DNA of 48,268 nt. Source: Chromatiales bacterium (GTDB lineage Bacteria; Pseudomonadota; Gammaproteobacteria; Thiohalomonadales; Thiohalomonadaceae). How positions within the stretch are numbered: position 1 is the stretch's first letter; each line of letters starts with the position of its first letter. Shown piece after piece: positions 33,566 through 43,705 of this stretch. The DNA is taken from positions 1 to 48,268 of the forward strand of contig QKFD01000047.1 of NCBI GenBank assembly GCA_003251535.1. Reading direction: 5' to 3'. The notes under the pieces were generated by a model that was not told the DNA's origin, did no database searches, and saw nothing but the letters and a program-made list of their open reading frames with translations. The position numbers and the translations under genes are program-made.

Positions 33566-36500
33566 ATGGGCAGTAGCACCATGGCACTGTTTCTCTCTTC
33601 CGGGTGGCACGCCCTGGGCGCGTGGTGGTTGACGTCAGTTGATCCGGCGCGAGGACGGAGACCGAAGCGGCGCTCTACAAGCGGGTGGTGGCAACTACTG
33701 GTGCTGCTCAGTTTAGGGCTGGCGTGTGGTGAGCAGGAGGCTTCAGCGGCAGATGCGGTGTGTGCTGAGGTCAAGATTGTGATTGAACAGAAGCTATCGT
33801 TAGAACGCCAAGCGTTCGATGCCCACATGGTTATCTCCAACGGATTGGATGGCGCCGCGTTGGAAGATATCCAGATAGATCTCACCTTCCAGGATAGCAA
33901 TGAGCAGCCGGTCGTTGCCACGACCGATCCCAATGCTGTAGGGGCCAGTTTTTTCTACCGCACAGACTCCCTGAATGGGATTGCCGCCATTGATGGCAGT
34001 GGTGAGGTAGCGCCCAAGACCGACGCCGATATTCACTGGCTCATCATTCCGGCGGAGGGCACCGGTGGCAGCAGCGTGGAGGGCGTAATCTACTATGTAG
34101 GGGCAGCGGTGACCTATACGCTCAACGGTCAGACCAATACCGTTGAGGTAACGCCTGACTACATCATAGTGCGTCCCCAGCCGTCGCTAGATCTGGACTA
34201 TTTCCTGCCTACGGATGTTCTGGCTGACGATCCCAATACTGCCGAAATTGAGCCGCAAGTCCCCTTTACATTAGGGGTGCGTATCACCAACGTGGGCTAT
34301 GGTACTGCTTTTAATACCTCTATCGAGTCGGCCCAACCGAAAATTGTAGAGAACGAGCACGGTCTTCTGATTGGGTTTGAGATTCTGGGGGGGTATATCG
34401 CTGACGAGCCAGCAGGCAAGAGCTTGCTGCTCGATTTTGGCGATATTCCTCCAAGTACCGCTGTGGTGGGCCGTTGGAATATGGTGACCACCCTCGTGGG
34501 TCAATTCACTGAATTTGACGCCACTTACACCCATGCCGATACCTTGGGTGGTGCCGTCACCTCGCTATTGCGTTACGTGACTACCCATACCTTGGTACAT
34601 GACGTCAAAGTCGATCTCCCCGGACGCGACGCTATCCGTGATTTTCTCGCCCTAGATACCGATGTGATGCGGATCTATGAGTCTGAAGGGGGTAAGACCG
34701 ATGTCACCGATCAGAGTGCCATTGCCCAGTTATCCCTCAGTGGTAACAACGGCGTCCTTACCTTTCCGGCAACACCGGGATTCGTTTATGCCCAGGTGAG
34801 AGATCCCTATAGAGGCGCTAAGCGGCTGGTGAGCGTGGTGCGCTCCGATGGCAAGGTGCTCTCTTCCGAGAACTTCTGGCTCTCCAAGACCCGCGATACC
34901 AATAATGTATGGTGGTACTACATCAACCTCTTTGATGCTAACTCCACCGGCAGCTACACCATCACCTTTACCGATGGCACAAGTGCCTCTTTGGCCGGGG
35001 TGGTCTATGACGATCAAAATGCCAACGGGATCCGAGAGCCGAGTGAGTCGGGGGTCCCCGTACTGTTAGTCACCCTCTCGGGGTTGGGCGAGGATGGGGT
35101 CGGCAGCTCGGCCAGTGGTTACACCGATGCCTTGGGAGAGTTCTCCTTCGGCTCTTTGGCCCCTGGTACCTATAGCCTGACGGTCGCACCGCTCGACGGT
35201 AAGGTGGATGGTGTAGCGTTGGCCGGTTCCGCGGGGGGAGTGGCTGGTGAAGGGAGCATAACCAACATCGTGTTGCTGGCGGGTGCCTCCGCTCAGGGTT
35301 ACACCTTTGCTAAGCGGATCGGTACCGGCAGTGGCAGTGACAGCGCCGATCTTGCTGTGACCTTAGGGGCCACGCCACTGGTGGTGGGCGAAGGCGATAG
35401 CGTGACCTTTGAGCTGACCGCCAGCAATAGTGGTCCTTCAAGCGTGGCCGATGCCTCTCTCACTTTCACTCTGCCGGATGGATTACTGGAGCAGAGTGCG
35501 AGTGCCAGCAGCGGTAGCTATAGCGCCGGCAGTTGGGGTATTGGGACATTGGCTAGTGGACAGAGTGCAACTCTCACTGTGACCGCGACAGCAGAGAGCG
35601 TGAGCGAAAACATGCTGGCTCTGGCCAGCATCGGCTCATCGGTAACGGACCCTGCGCTGGCCAACAATAGTGCTTCTATTACGCTGCAAGCAGACCAAGG
35701 CAGCTTCGATGCGTCACAGTCGGTCATGCCAGAGTTGCGACTACTGCTGTTGGCCTCGTGTCAGGACCAGCAGGGGGCTGAGGATGCCGTTTGTGCCGCA
35801 GGCCGAGCAACTTTTGCCGCCGATTGGCTGACCGAGCACGGCTATCCCACTCAAGCAGTGACCTCTCTGTCCGCTTTCCGCACCGCCCTGCGTAGCGGTC
35901 AGTACAACGGGGTATGGCTCGATGCGGGTGCTGACAAGTTAACTACTTCGGTGCTAGAGGAGGTCCGGGCACTGGTGCGGCGTGGGGGGGCTTTGGTGTT
36001 GGAGGGGGCGCCTGACAGTGCCATTGCCACGCTGGACGATCTCTGGGGTGGAAGCTTCGTTATCCCAGCGGTGGGTCAGGATCAGCTACTGACAATTAAC
36101 GACGGCGGCGCCACGGTGCAGACCGTGGGTGATGGTTGGCAGCTCAATTTGACGGGGGCTGCTGAGCTGGCTCAGTTCAGTGCTGGTAGCGCGGTAGCCA
36201 TGGCCGGTTATGGCGAGGGCAACACCTTGGTCTTTGGTTTCAACGTCCTCGATACGCTGCAAGATGAGGGGGCTGAGCCGGTACTGGGGGCACTGCTGGT
36301 AGACCAATTGGAGCTCTTTGTCCCACCCAGTGCCGATCCGATATTGGCCTACAGCGTGGCCACTATCGAGACCACTGTTATGAACGCCAGCGACAGCGCG
36401 GGTGAGGCTGCTTTGGCCATGACGCTACCGGTAGGCGTGAGCTACCTCGATGCGACACCACAGCCCACCAGTAGTGGTAGTCAACAGGTGCAATGGGATC

Positions 36501-38089
36501 TGCCGTTGGCCGCAGAGGAGTCGCAGAGTGTGCGCCTGGCGGTGATGATGCCGTCAACGAGTGGGATGTCGAATATCGAAAGCGAAATCACCGATAGCGC
36601 TGACGATAGTATCGTTGCCACCTTCACTCAGGAGTTCAATGTGCTGGGGGCCGACATCCTGATCGCCAGCGTGCAGAGTGAATTGGCAGCCTTGGCAGCC
36701 AGCTCAACGGAGACGGCGCTCATGAGCAGTGCTGTCGATGCTGCACAGGCAGCACAGGTCGCCTTTGAAGCTGCCGACTACGACACGGCCATCACTCAGC
36801 TCATCCTCGCAGAGCAGGCGCTGCGTGCACTCACTGAAACTGATGCTGAGTTGGTGCGGCTCGATATTGCCCAGTGGATGGCACTGGCCGAGGGGGCATG
36901 GCAGGACAATGGCACCACTCCCTCCAGCATCACTGCTACCTCGGGTACGCCGCAGTCAGCCGTAGTGGAGCAGCCTTTTGCTGCGTCGCTAGTGGTGACT
37001 GTACGCAATGCTGAAGGCGATGGAGTGGCCGGAGTTGAGGTGACCTTTATTGCACCAGAGACGGGGGCAGCAGCCACCTTTGCCGGCGGCCTCAATAGTG
37101 CCACTGCTGTAACCGATGTTGATGGTGTCGCCACAGCTCCGGCGTTGACCGCCAATGCTACCGAGGGAAGCTACACCGTCACCGCTAGCGTGACGGCATT
37201 GGCAGCCGTTGCGGAGTTTGAACTCTCCAATCTCAGCGCGGTTCAACTGCCCAACTCCATTACCGCTGTGGCGGGTGATGGACAGACCGCGATGATTGGT
37301 ACTCAATTTGCTTCTACGCTTCAGGCGCAGGTGCAAGATAGCAATGGTCTGCCTATTGCTGGGATTGATGTCACCTTCACGTTGCCGGAGGGTTTGGCCT
37401 CTGCAACCTTTGAAGGTGGTACAACCACCGCTGTGGCGGCGACAGATAGCAACGGTATTGCAACTTCACCGCTATTAACTGCTTCCGCCACTGCAGGTAG
37501 CTACGAGGCAACGGCATCCGTGGCGGGGCTAGAGCAGTCCGCCAGCTTCGCCTTGTTCAACGCTGACTCAGTGCTGGCAACCACTACCACATTGCTCTCT
37601 CATATGCCCAATCCCTCTGTCCCAGGGCAGGTGGTGCTCGTGGTCTATGACGTAGCCGTTACCCAGCCAGAGATGGGTAGTCTGAGCGGGAACGAGGAGG
37701 TCGTGGTGAGTTATGCCGGAGCGCTTAGTGGAACGCTGTGTCAAGCAACAGTGGCCGACGGTAGCTGTAGTGGTACCCTGCCAGAAGCAGGGGAATACAC
37801 CTTGACCGTCAGCTTTGCCGGTGGCGGACAATTTGCTTCCAGTAGCGCCACCGATCCCCACGTGGTGATGGTGTCAGAGAGTTGCAGCGGCGATCCGCTG
37901 ACCATCAGCGATCACACCTTTGCGGCAGGTACCGCCACCCTCTGTAACTCCACTATCTCTATCGATACCTCCGGCAGTGTGGAGGTGGAGTCTGGGGCGA
38001 CCGCAGAGTTCAATGCACCTGCAGTGCATTTGACTCCGGGCTTCCATGCCACGCCGGGTAGCTACTTCCGGGCTGGGCCAGCGCAATGA
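33566..38089 (+). CDS. Giant exported multi-domain surface protein (Ig-like, DUF11, Big-1)
   Basis: 1507 residues; GAGG lies before ATG 33566, but the signal helix (WWQLLVLLSLGLACG) begins only near residue 42, so a later start is possible. Order: N-terminal beta-rich domain (60-470) with PDYIIVRPQPSLDLDYFLPT; SdrD B-like repeat (475-580, VVYDDQNANGIREPSESG); DUF11 (592-712); a Rossmann-like GATase1-type region (720-920, VRRGGALVLEGAPDS); second DUF11-like part; a helical segment (1030-1110); two Big-1/invasin-like Ig domains (1120-1330); C-terminal beta region. Probably a surface adhesin or stalk. Its stop overlaps the next gene (ATGA). Confidence 0.85.
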   Translation: MGSSTMALFLSSGWHALGAWWLTSVDPARGRRPKRRSTSGWWQLLVLLSLGLACGEQEASAADAVCAEVKIVIEQKLSLERQAFDAHMVISNGLDGAALEDIQIDLTFQDSNEQPVVATTDPNAVGASFFYRTDSLNGIAAIDGSGEVAPKTDADIHWLIIPAEGTGGSSVEGVIYYVGAAVTYTLNGQTNTVEVTPDYIIVRPQPSLDLDYFLPTDVLADDPNTAEIEPQVPFTLGVRITNVGYGTAFNTSIESAQPKIVENEHGLLIGFEILGGYIADEPAGKSLLLDFGDIPPSTAVVGRWNMVTTLVGQFTEFDATYTHADTLGGAVTSLLRYVTTHTLVHDVKVDLPGRDAIRDFLALDTDVMRIYESEGGKTDVTDQSAIAQLSLSGNNGVLTFPATPGFVYAQVRDPYRGAKRLVSVVRSDGKVLSSENFWLSKTRDTNNVWWYYINLFDANSTGSYTITFTDGTSASLAGVVYDDQNANGIREPSESGVPVLLVTLSGLGEDGVGSSASGYTDALGEFSFGSLAPGTYSLTVAPLDGKVDGVALAGSAGGVAGEGSITNIVLLAGASAQGYTFAKRIGTGSGSDSADLAVTLGATPLVVGEGDSVTFELTASNSGPSSVADASLTFTLPDGLLEQSASASSGSYSAGSWGIGTLASGQSATLTVTATAESVSENMLALASIGSSVTDPALANNSASITLQADQGSFDASQSVMPELRLLLLASCQDQQGAEDAVCAAGRATFAADWLTEHGYPTQAVTSLSAFRTALRSGQYNGVWLDAGADKLTTSVLEEVRALVRRGGALVLEGAPDSAIATLDDLWGGSFVIPAVGQDQLLTINDGGATVQTVGDGWQLNLTGAAELAQFSAGSAVAMAGYGEGNTLVFGFNVLDTLQDEGAEPVLGALLVDQLELFVPPSADPILAYSVATIETTVMNASDSAGEAALAMTLPVGVSYLDATPQPTSSGSQQVQWDLPLAAEESQSVRLAVMMPSTSGMSNIESEITDSADDSIVATFTQEFNVLGADILIASVQSELAALAASSTETALMSSAVDAAQAAQVAFEAADYDTAITQLILAEQALRALTETDAELVRLDIAQWMALAEGAWQDNGTTPSSITATSGTPQSAVVEQPFAASLVVTVRNAEGDGVAGVEVTFIAPETGAAATFAGGLNSATAVTDVDGVATAPALTANATEGSYTVTASVTALAAVAEFELSNLSAVQLPNSITAVAGDGQTAMIGTQFASTLQAQVQDSNGLPIAGIDVTFTLPEGLASATFEGGTTTAVAATDSNGIATSPLLTASATAGSYEATASVAGLEQSASFALFNADSVLATTTTLLSHMPNPSVPGQVVLVVYDVAVTQPEMGSLSGNEEVVVSYAGALSGTLCQATVADGSCSGTLPEAGEYTLTVSFAGGGQFASSSATDPHVVMVSESCSGDPLTISDHTFAAGTATLCNSTISIDTSGSVEVESGATAEFNAPAVHLTPGFHATPGSYFRAGPAQ

Positions 38090-39033
38090 GTTGGCTAACT
38101 GCCCGATCATCGGTGCTATGGCGCAGGGAGCGTCAGTCAACTACCCATCATCGTTGGCTGTGGCAGCTCACAACGGCACTACTGCTCTGCAGTAGTTGTG
38201 TGGCGGGGGCCGTCGGGGCAGATGAGCGTATTGAAACTAGCTGCCAGGGCACGGAACCCCTCGTATCCTCTGCCGTGGTCTGGCCTCGCAGCGCTCAACA
38301 ACGGCCAGAGCCTACTGCCAACTGTTGGCTGGACTGGGAGCAGGCCGAGCTGCTCTCCAGAAACACACCCATCACCTGGGTAGATGTGCGGACAGCTGGC
38401 CGAGCGCGTCTCCACCCTTTGAGTGGTGCACTCCAGATCCCTTTAGCCCAGCTGCCTGAGCGCACCTTCCTACAGGGGGCGTCACTGCTATTGATCGGCT
38501 CGGGCTTTGACCGGGCGCAATTGACCAATGTCTGTCGCCAGTTACGTGCCGCCGGCTTCCTACATCTCTATCTCCTGGAAGGAGGCGTGCAGGCATGGGC
38601 CGAAAATGGCGGTTTTATCGGGGGAATGGGATTTGTTCGGCAGCAGTTGTCGGCTGAGGAGTGGGCGGCAGCCAGCACCACAGAGCAGTGGCGCATCATT
38701 ACCGTCGGCGTGCCTGCCAGTGTGGTCGATCGGTTGCCGCAACCGCCTGAATACCAGCTCACTTTCTCCACTGCCCCGCAGCTGATCTCTACCCTCGAAA
38801 CCCTGCTCGAACAGGAGCAGAAGACAGGGAAGCATTCGATGTTGGCCACGATAGTGGTGGCCAGTGATGCCAATTACTTGCAGTTCTTGCGGCGGCAGCT
38901 GCCATTGCCTCGTGCGGCCCAGTCGATCTTTTGGCTGGAGGGCGGCTGGGAAGGATATTGGCGGTATGTTGAGCAGCAGCATCGCATTGTAACTAACACC
39001 GGTCGCTCGCTCCGGCGGCCCTGTGGCGCCTGA
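38086..39033 (+). CDS. Exported tandem rhodanese-like protein without catalytic cysteine
   Basis: 315 residues with a late signal helix (WLWQLTTALLLCSSCVAG, 24-41). Residues 85-175 fit a rhodanese domain: ITWVDVRTAGRARLHPLSGA and YLLEGGVQAWAENGG. The active loop, normally Cys-x-x-G-x-R, reads IGSGFDRAQ (137-145), so the sulfur-carrying Cys is absent. A second degenerate rhodanese-like half ends in FWLEGGWEGYWRYVEQQ. A binding or structural role is likely. It overlaps the giant gene and precedes the next one by 16 bases, so it belongs to the same operon. Confidence 0.75.
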   Translation: MSWLTARSSVLWRRERQSTTHHRWLWQLTTALLLCSSCVAGAVGADERIETSCQGTEPLVSSAVVWPRSAQQRPEPTANCWLDWEQAELLSRNTPITWVDVRTAGRARLHPLSGALQIPLAQLPERTFLQGASLLLIGSGFDRAQLTNVCRQLRAAGFLHLYLLEGGVQAWAENGGFIGGMGFVRQQLSAEEWAAASTTEQWRIITVGVPASVVDRLPQPPEYQLTFSTAPQLISTLETLLEQEQKTGKHSMLATIVVASDANYLQFLRRQLPLPRAAQSIFWLEGGWEGYWRYVEQQHRIVTNTGRSLRRPCGA

Positions 39034-39049
39034 AAGAAGGAAATACTAC

Positions 39050-42000
39050 ATGTCTCTCCGTGCCGATGTTCTCCCGCCAAGTTCTAGCGTGTCCACCTTA
39101 TGGATGGTGCTGGTGGCTTTTTTACTACTGGCCAGCATGGTCATGGGCAATGAGGTCAAGGCCGAGCAGGTGGTATCCGGTGATATCACCGCCAATACCA
39201 CTTGGTTGGCAGGTCAGTCGCCCTATGTCGTTGTAGGGGATGTGACGGTGGTTGACAACGCCATCCTGACCATTGAGCCGGGGGTGACCATCCTGATGGC
39301 TACCAACACGAACCTCACGGTTCGCCAAGGGGCGCTGCAGGCGATGGGAAGAAGCGATAGTCCCATTCTCTTTACCTCTGGCGCATCCTCTCCCGCGCCT
39401 GGAGATTGGGGGCAGATTCGCTTTCTGGACAATACCCTAGATGCAGTGACCTACCTCCGCTATGTCAATATTGAATATGGCTCAGGGAGTGTGATCGAGC
39501 GGGCATCCCCCCAACTAGAACACGTAACACTGACAGACAATCGTGGTGCGGCCATCACCACTGACCTCGCTTCTTCTCCTTACGGCACAGGTTTGATGGC
39601 AAGTGGTAACGATCTGAATGGCATTTTGGTCCCAGCCGGTACCATCGGCGATGAGGTGCAGTGGGGACTAATCGGTATCCCCTATGTGCTGGACATGGGC
39701 GTCATCCAGATCGGCAGCGGGCCTATTGTGTTGACACCAGCGGCCCTCCGGTTGAGTCCTGGAGTGACGGGTAATATGCGGATCGGGGTTGATCAGGTGG
39801 CACCCGCTGGTGGGTGGAACATCGATCTGACCAGCCGTGTGCCGCTCATCGCCGATGTACCGGCCACCGCCACCATCCCTGAGGGGAGTGACTGGGTAGA
39901 CTTCACCATCACGGCTGGGAATGAGGAGGGTGACACTACCATCACTGCGAGCAACGCCTCGCTTGGGGTGGTGACCGCTGCGGTAAGGGTTGCAGCACTT
40001 CCCACTCTGCAGATGTTACCGACAAGTGCCACCATCGGGATTAATAGTCCAAAGACAATGACCCTGCGGTTACCGGATTCTGCGGATCGAGCAGTGACGG
40101 TAACCTTAAGTAGCTCGAATCCCAATATAGTGGCCATTCCGGGTACCGTCACCATTCCAGCTGGGACGCAATCTGTTACCTTCGATGCCACGGGTCTGAG
40201 CGATGGCGAGAGCTTAATCACAGCACAGGCGTTGGGATATACCAGTGCTACAACGAGTTTGACCGTCAACGCACGCGCCATTGTGCTTCCCATCTCTGCG
40301 CTAGTTGCCCCGGGGGGCAGCATAGATATTCCCGTTTCACTCACCTCCCCAGCCCCCGTGGGAGGCTTAACGCTCAATCTAGCTGCATCACCTGCCACAC
40401 CTCTCTCACTATCTACCCCCACCATTACCCTGGCTGAGGGGGCAACCAGTGGTTCCTTCTCCGTCCAAGGTGTTAGCGCGGGCTCTAGCGTGGTAACAGT
40501 CACCGCGGAGAACTATTTAGGGGCCGACGTCGCCATCACGGTAGATAACGTCTCTGCCTACCTGAGCCCTACGGGTGCAATAGAGATCCCCATCAACCTG
40601 ACCGCTACTCGCCGTGTCAGGCTCTCTGCTCCAGCACCCGCTGGGGGGGTAACACTCTCTCTCGCTGTCAGCGATCCTGGTGTGATAGGCGTCACCCCTG
40701 CTGAGATCCATGTGCCCGAAGGTCAGTTGGCTTCGGTCGAGAGCGTCTTTGTGCAAGGCCTAGCCCAGGGAACAGCAACGGTGAGCGTGGTGTCACCAGG
40801 GTATGACAGTACGGCAGTAAACGTGACCGTGATTGGCCCGCTGACAATAAGTATCTTGGCTCATGCGGGCAGTACGACTAGCACCATAGTGGGTAAACAG
40901 TTAAATACGTCTTTGAATGATATTATTGTTAGGCGTTATGTTAATGGTGTCCTTTACGCAGGGAGCGAGCCCTTATCAATTACATTGACGAGCGAACATC
41001 CTGGTAGTGTTGGTGTACCTGCAAAGGTAGAGATTAATGCGGGTAGTTCCTTGCGTTATCTCTCTGTTACAGGCAAAGAGCTGGATTCAAGCGTAGCTAT
41101 AACGGCTAGTTGTGACGGTTGTTTGGTCGGAAATGATGTCGTAAGTGTTGATGTAGTGCAAAGCACATTAACCATTTCTGGCCAAAGCGATGTACGTGCC
41201 ATTGGTAGTGAGCGAGATGGTATAAACGTAACTATCTCGCCTGATGGAAGTGCGTGGGGGGTTCAGTTGGCTGCAGAAGATGTGGTGATTGCTCTCTCTA
41301 TTGCCGATGCGTCCCCTGCTGGAATTGTCGATGGAATTTATGGCGTTCGTACAGGGGGAGAGGCTATTGGCCAGGCAGTCATTAGTGCAGGGACAAAAGA
41401 AACCCCTTCTCCGTCTGGAACATATAGTATCTATATCGGTGTGCCTCAGGCCGCTGGTACCTATTACATTAATGCCACTGCGCCGGGTGTCGGGAGTGCA
41501 ATATCACCTCAACAGCAAGTTGAGGCCCCAATGATTCAAGTGCGCTCCAATAACAGTCTGAGTGATCCGGGAAGTGCCGAAGTTGGAAAGTATATGAGGA
41601 CGGGGATAACGGACCTATATGTTGAACGTGTCACCTCGAGCGGTTTGGTTTTCAAGGGGGCAGAAGCACTGACTGTCTCTGTGGTCAGTTCTCAGCCCAG
41701 CCTTGCTTCTGTTGTCCAGGCAGATGGAGTCGTAGAAATCTTGGCTGGGCAAAGTCGTGCCTATTTCTCGGTCGCCGGAAAAGCAATAGGTGCCGGTGTG
41801 CAGCTGACAGCAAGTGCGCCAGAATATGGAACTATAGGCAATCCCCTCTCGGTGACAGTGAGCGAACCAAGAGTACGTATCGCCAATTTAGCTAATTCTA
41901 GAAGTATCGAAAGCGAACGGGATCGTTTTAATGTGTATTTGGACTCCTATCAAGGCGCACAGCTGGCGGATGTAAATCTACATGTTGTTCTAGAGGCCAT

Positions 42001-43540
42001 TGATCAAGTGCCCGCGGGGGGGCTTGGGGGCGTCGTGGTGGAGGGGGTGTATGATGCCCTAACGGATGGTAGCCTTGTGAATAGTGCTGAAATAGAGGCC
42101 GGAAGAAACGGAACTATATCGACTAGCGGAACCTATGGCTACCGTTATATAGGGACTCCAGTCCAAGCGGGTGAGTATACCGTGGGTGCATATATCGATG
42201 GCTCCCTGGTCGGTAGCTCGGCTGTGCAGTCTGTGCTGCCACCTCAATTGAGTATTCGAGCGGACATGGGGTCAAGTGATGTGACCGCTGTAGGTAAAGG
42301 GATGCAAACAAATGCGCTATATGACTTGGTTGTCTATCGTATGGTTGATGGCGTCTCCTATAACGGCGTGAATCCCCTAGTGGTTACGCTCGCCAGCTCT
42401 GATTCGAATATCGTGGAGGTAAATGATACCGTTACTATCCCCGCCGGTAGTAGTAAATCTAGCTTTGTTGCTAGAGGTGTGGACTTGGGTTCGGCGACCC
42501 TCAGTGCTAGTGCTGAGGGGTATGTGGTTATCGGGACTCCGGTCACAGTGGGAGTCGTGGAGCCCTCTGTTACCATTAGTGGATTAGACGGTAATAGAAG
42601 TATTCTCAGCGAGCGAGATAGCTTCACTGTTAACGTCGTTCCAGCGATGTCTGGCCGAAGCTGGCAATCGCCCTGGGCACCCTTGCCCGTTGCGCTCTCT
42701 GTTATAGACCAGATGCCAGAAGGCGTAGTGTCAGGTATCTATTCTGCTCTGGCAGGTGGCGAGTCGATATCTGCAACTACCATTGACGTAGGCCAGACAT
42801 CTTCAGCGGCAGCATATGTCGAACGGCCGACTCAGAACGGTCAATACAAAATAAGTGCCCTTCCTTCAGGTGGCTCTGCCTCTGCTCTTTCCAGCATACA
42901 GTATGTTGAAACTGCAGGGCTTCGGATGACTACACATAACGTTTCCGGGACGATTGTCGTTGGCAGAGGTACAAAAACTGTGTCTGGCGACGTTAGTGTG
43001 GAGCGTGTTGCAAATGGGGAACCCTTCAGTGGCGCAGAGGCTGTGACAGTGGAGTTGTCGTGTATCACCGAATCTGAACCTATCTCCGATATTGTTTGCT
43101 CGGTCGATCCTACTGTTGTAATTCCCGCCGGTGCGTCATCTGTGCCAATTGCTGTGATAGGTGAAGGTATTGGTCAGGCACATCTTCATGCATCCGCTAC
43201 GGGGTATGATGATGGAGAACTAGGGGTTAGTGGCGTGAAGCCGTATCTGACCATCAATTCTTTGCTATCCACTATTTCTGTGGGCAATAGCGATCTGTTC
43301 TATGCCGATATTAAGGTGCCTGGTGCTTACAGTACTCCGCGTGTTGTGTCTCCTCTGTCTGTTAATCTAATAAGTTCTGTGCCGAGCGTAGGTACAGTAA
43401 CTTCCTCAGTATTAATTAATGCAGGAAGTAACACCTCTTCGAATGCGAGCTTCAGCGCGATAGCCTCTGGTACAACCGAAGTAACTGCGAGCGCGCCTGG
43501 TGTTGACGCATCGGCACCTTTTGTTGTCACGGTACCGTAG
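39050..43540 (+). CDS. Giant exported beta-rich surface protein with long internal repeats
   Basis: The start ATG 39050 (MSLRADVLPPSSSV) after AAGGA gives 1496 residues, with signal helix TLWMVLVAFLLLASMVMGN. Residues 40-150 look like a beta-helix cap (VVGDVTVVDNAILTIEPGVT, LTVRQGALQAMG). Residues 240-590 are Ig-like with TVSL/VTIPAGTQSVTFDA signatures. From about residue 600 come three and a half copies of a ~230-residue unit, each with VGK, V(Y/E)R and a S-E-R-D element (IGSERDGIN, ESERDRFN, LSERDSFT). A structural or adhesive role is likely. No enzyme motif seen. Confidence 0.82.
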   Translation: MSLRADVLPPSSSVSTLWMVLVAFLLLASMVMGNEVKAEQVVSGDITANTTWLAGQSPYVVVGDVTVVDNAILTIEPGVTILMATNTNLTVRQGALQAMGRSDSPILFTSGASSPAPGDWGQIRFLDNTLDAVTYLRYVNIEYGSGSVIERASPQLEHVTLTDNRGAAITTDLASSPYGTGLMASGNDLNGILVPAGTIGDEVQWGLIGIPYVLDMGVIQIGSGPIVLTPAALRLSPGVTGNMRIGVDQVAPAGGWNIDLTSRVPLIADVPATATIPEGSDWVDFTITAGNEEGDTTITASNASLGVVTAAVRVAALPTLQMLPTSATIGINSPKTMTLRLPDSADRAVTVTLSSSNPNIVAIPGTVTIPAGTQSVTFDATGLSDGESLITAQALGYTSATTSLTVNARAIVLPISALVAPGGSIDIPVSLTSPAPVGGLTLNLAASPATPLSLSTPTITLAEGATSGSFSVQGVSAGSSVVTVTAENYLGADVAITVDNVSAYLSPTGAIEIPINLTATRRVRLSAPAPAGGVTLSLAVSDPGVIGVTPAEIHVPEGQLASVESVFVQGLAQGTATVSVVSPGYDSTAVNVTVIGPLTISILAHAGSTTSTIVGKQLNTSLNDIIVRRYVNGVLYAGSEPLSITLTSEHPGSVGVPAKVEINAGSSLRYLSVTGKELDSSVAITASCDGCLVGNDVVSVDVVQSTLTISGQSDVRAIGSERDGINVTISPDGSAWGVQLAAEDVVIALSIADASPAGIVDGIYGVRTGGEAIGQAVISAGTKETPSPSGTYSIYIGVPQAAGTYYINATAPGVGSAISPQQQVEAPMIQVRSNNSLSDPGSAEVGKYMRTGITDLYVERVTSSGLVFKGAEALTVSVVSSQPSLASVVQADGVVEILAGQSRAYFSVAGKAIGAGVQLTASAPEYGTIGNPLSVTVSEPRVRIANLANSRSIESERDRFNVYLDSYQGAQLADVNLHVVLEAIDQVPAGGLGGVVVEGVYDALTDGSLVNSAEIEAGRNGTISTSGTYGYRYIGTPVQAGEYTVGAYIDGSLVGSSAVQSVLPPQLSIRADMGSSDVTAVGKGMQTNALYDLVVYRMVDGVSYNGVNPLVVTLASSDSNIVEVNDTVTIPAGSSKSSFVARGVDLGSATLSASAEGYVVIGTPVTVGVVEPSVTISGLDGNRSILSERDSFTVNVVPAMSGRSWQSPWAPLPVALSVIDQMPEGVVSGIYSALAGGESISATTIDVGQTSSAAAYVERPTQNGQYKISALPSGGSASALSSIQYVETAGLRMTTHNVSGTIVVGRGTKTVSGDVSVERVANGEPFSGAEAVTVELSCITESEPISDIVCSVDPTVVIPAGASSVPIAVIGEGIGQAHLHASATGYDDGELGVSGVKPYLTINSLLSTISVGNSDLFYADIKVPGAYSTPRVVSPLSVNLISSVPSVGTVTSSVLINAGSNTSSNASFSAIASGTTEVTASAPGVDASAPFVVTVP
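40841..43540 (+). repeat. About 690-bp diverged coding repeats, A/T-rich relative to flanks
   Basis: Equivalent unit starts lie at about 40841, 41531, 42245 and 42920, the last one partial. Units are similar at protein level but clearly diverged in DNA. Base composition is visibly more A/T-rich than in the first part of the same gene. Confidence 0.7.
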
Positions 43541-43705
43541 GTGAGCAGAGGGTGGGTCTGTTTTGGATAGAGATGTCATGGGCACGGGAGAACAAGCAGC
43601 TCGTCACGTGTTTATGCAGTGTGCGCAGCATGCGCTGTGCTCCAACGGTCACTAGGGGAAATCACCCGGTGACTTCGATTTCATCGCCCGTGTTGGGGGC
43701 CTGAT
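43541..43705. other. Spacer between giant genes
   Basis: 165 bases with two small inverted repeats (GTGACC-type arms around 43648-43673 and a GCGCAGCATGCGC element near 43625). It may hold a promoter or mRNA-processing site; no gene. Confidence 0.4.
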
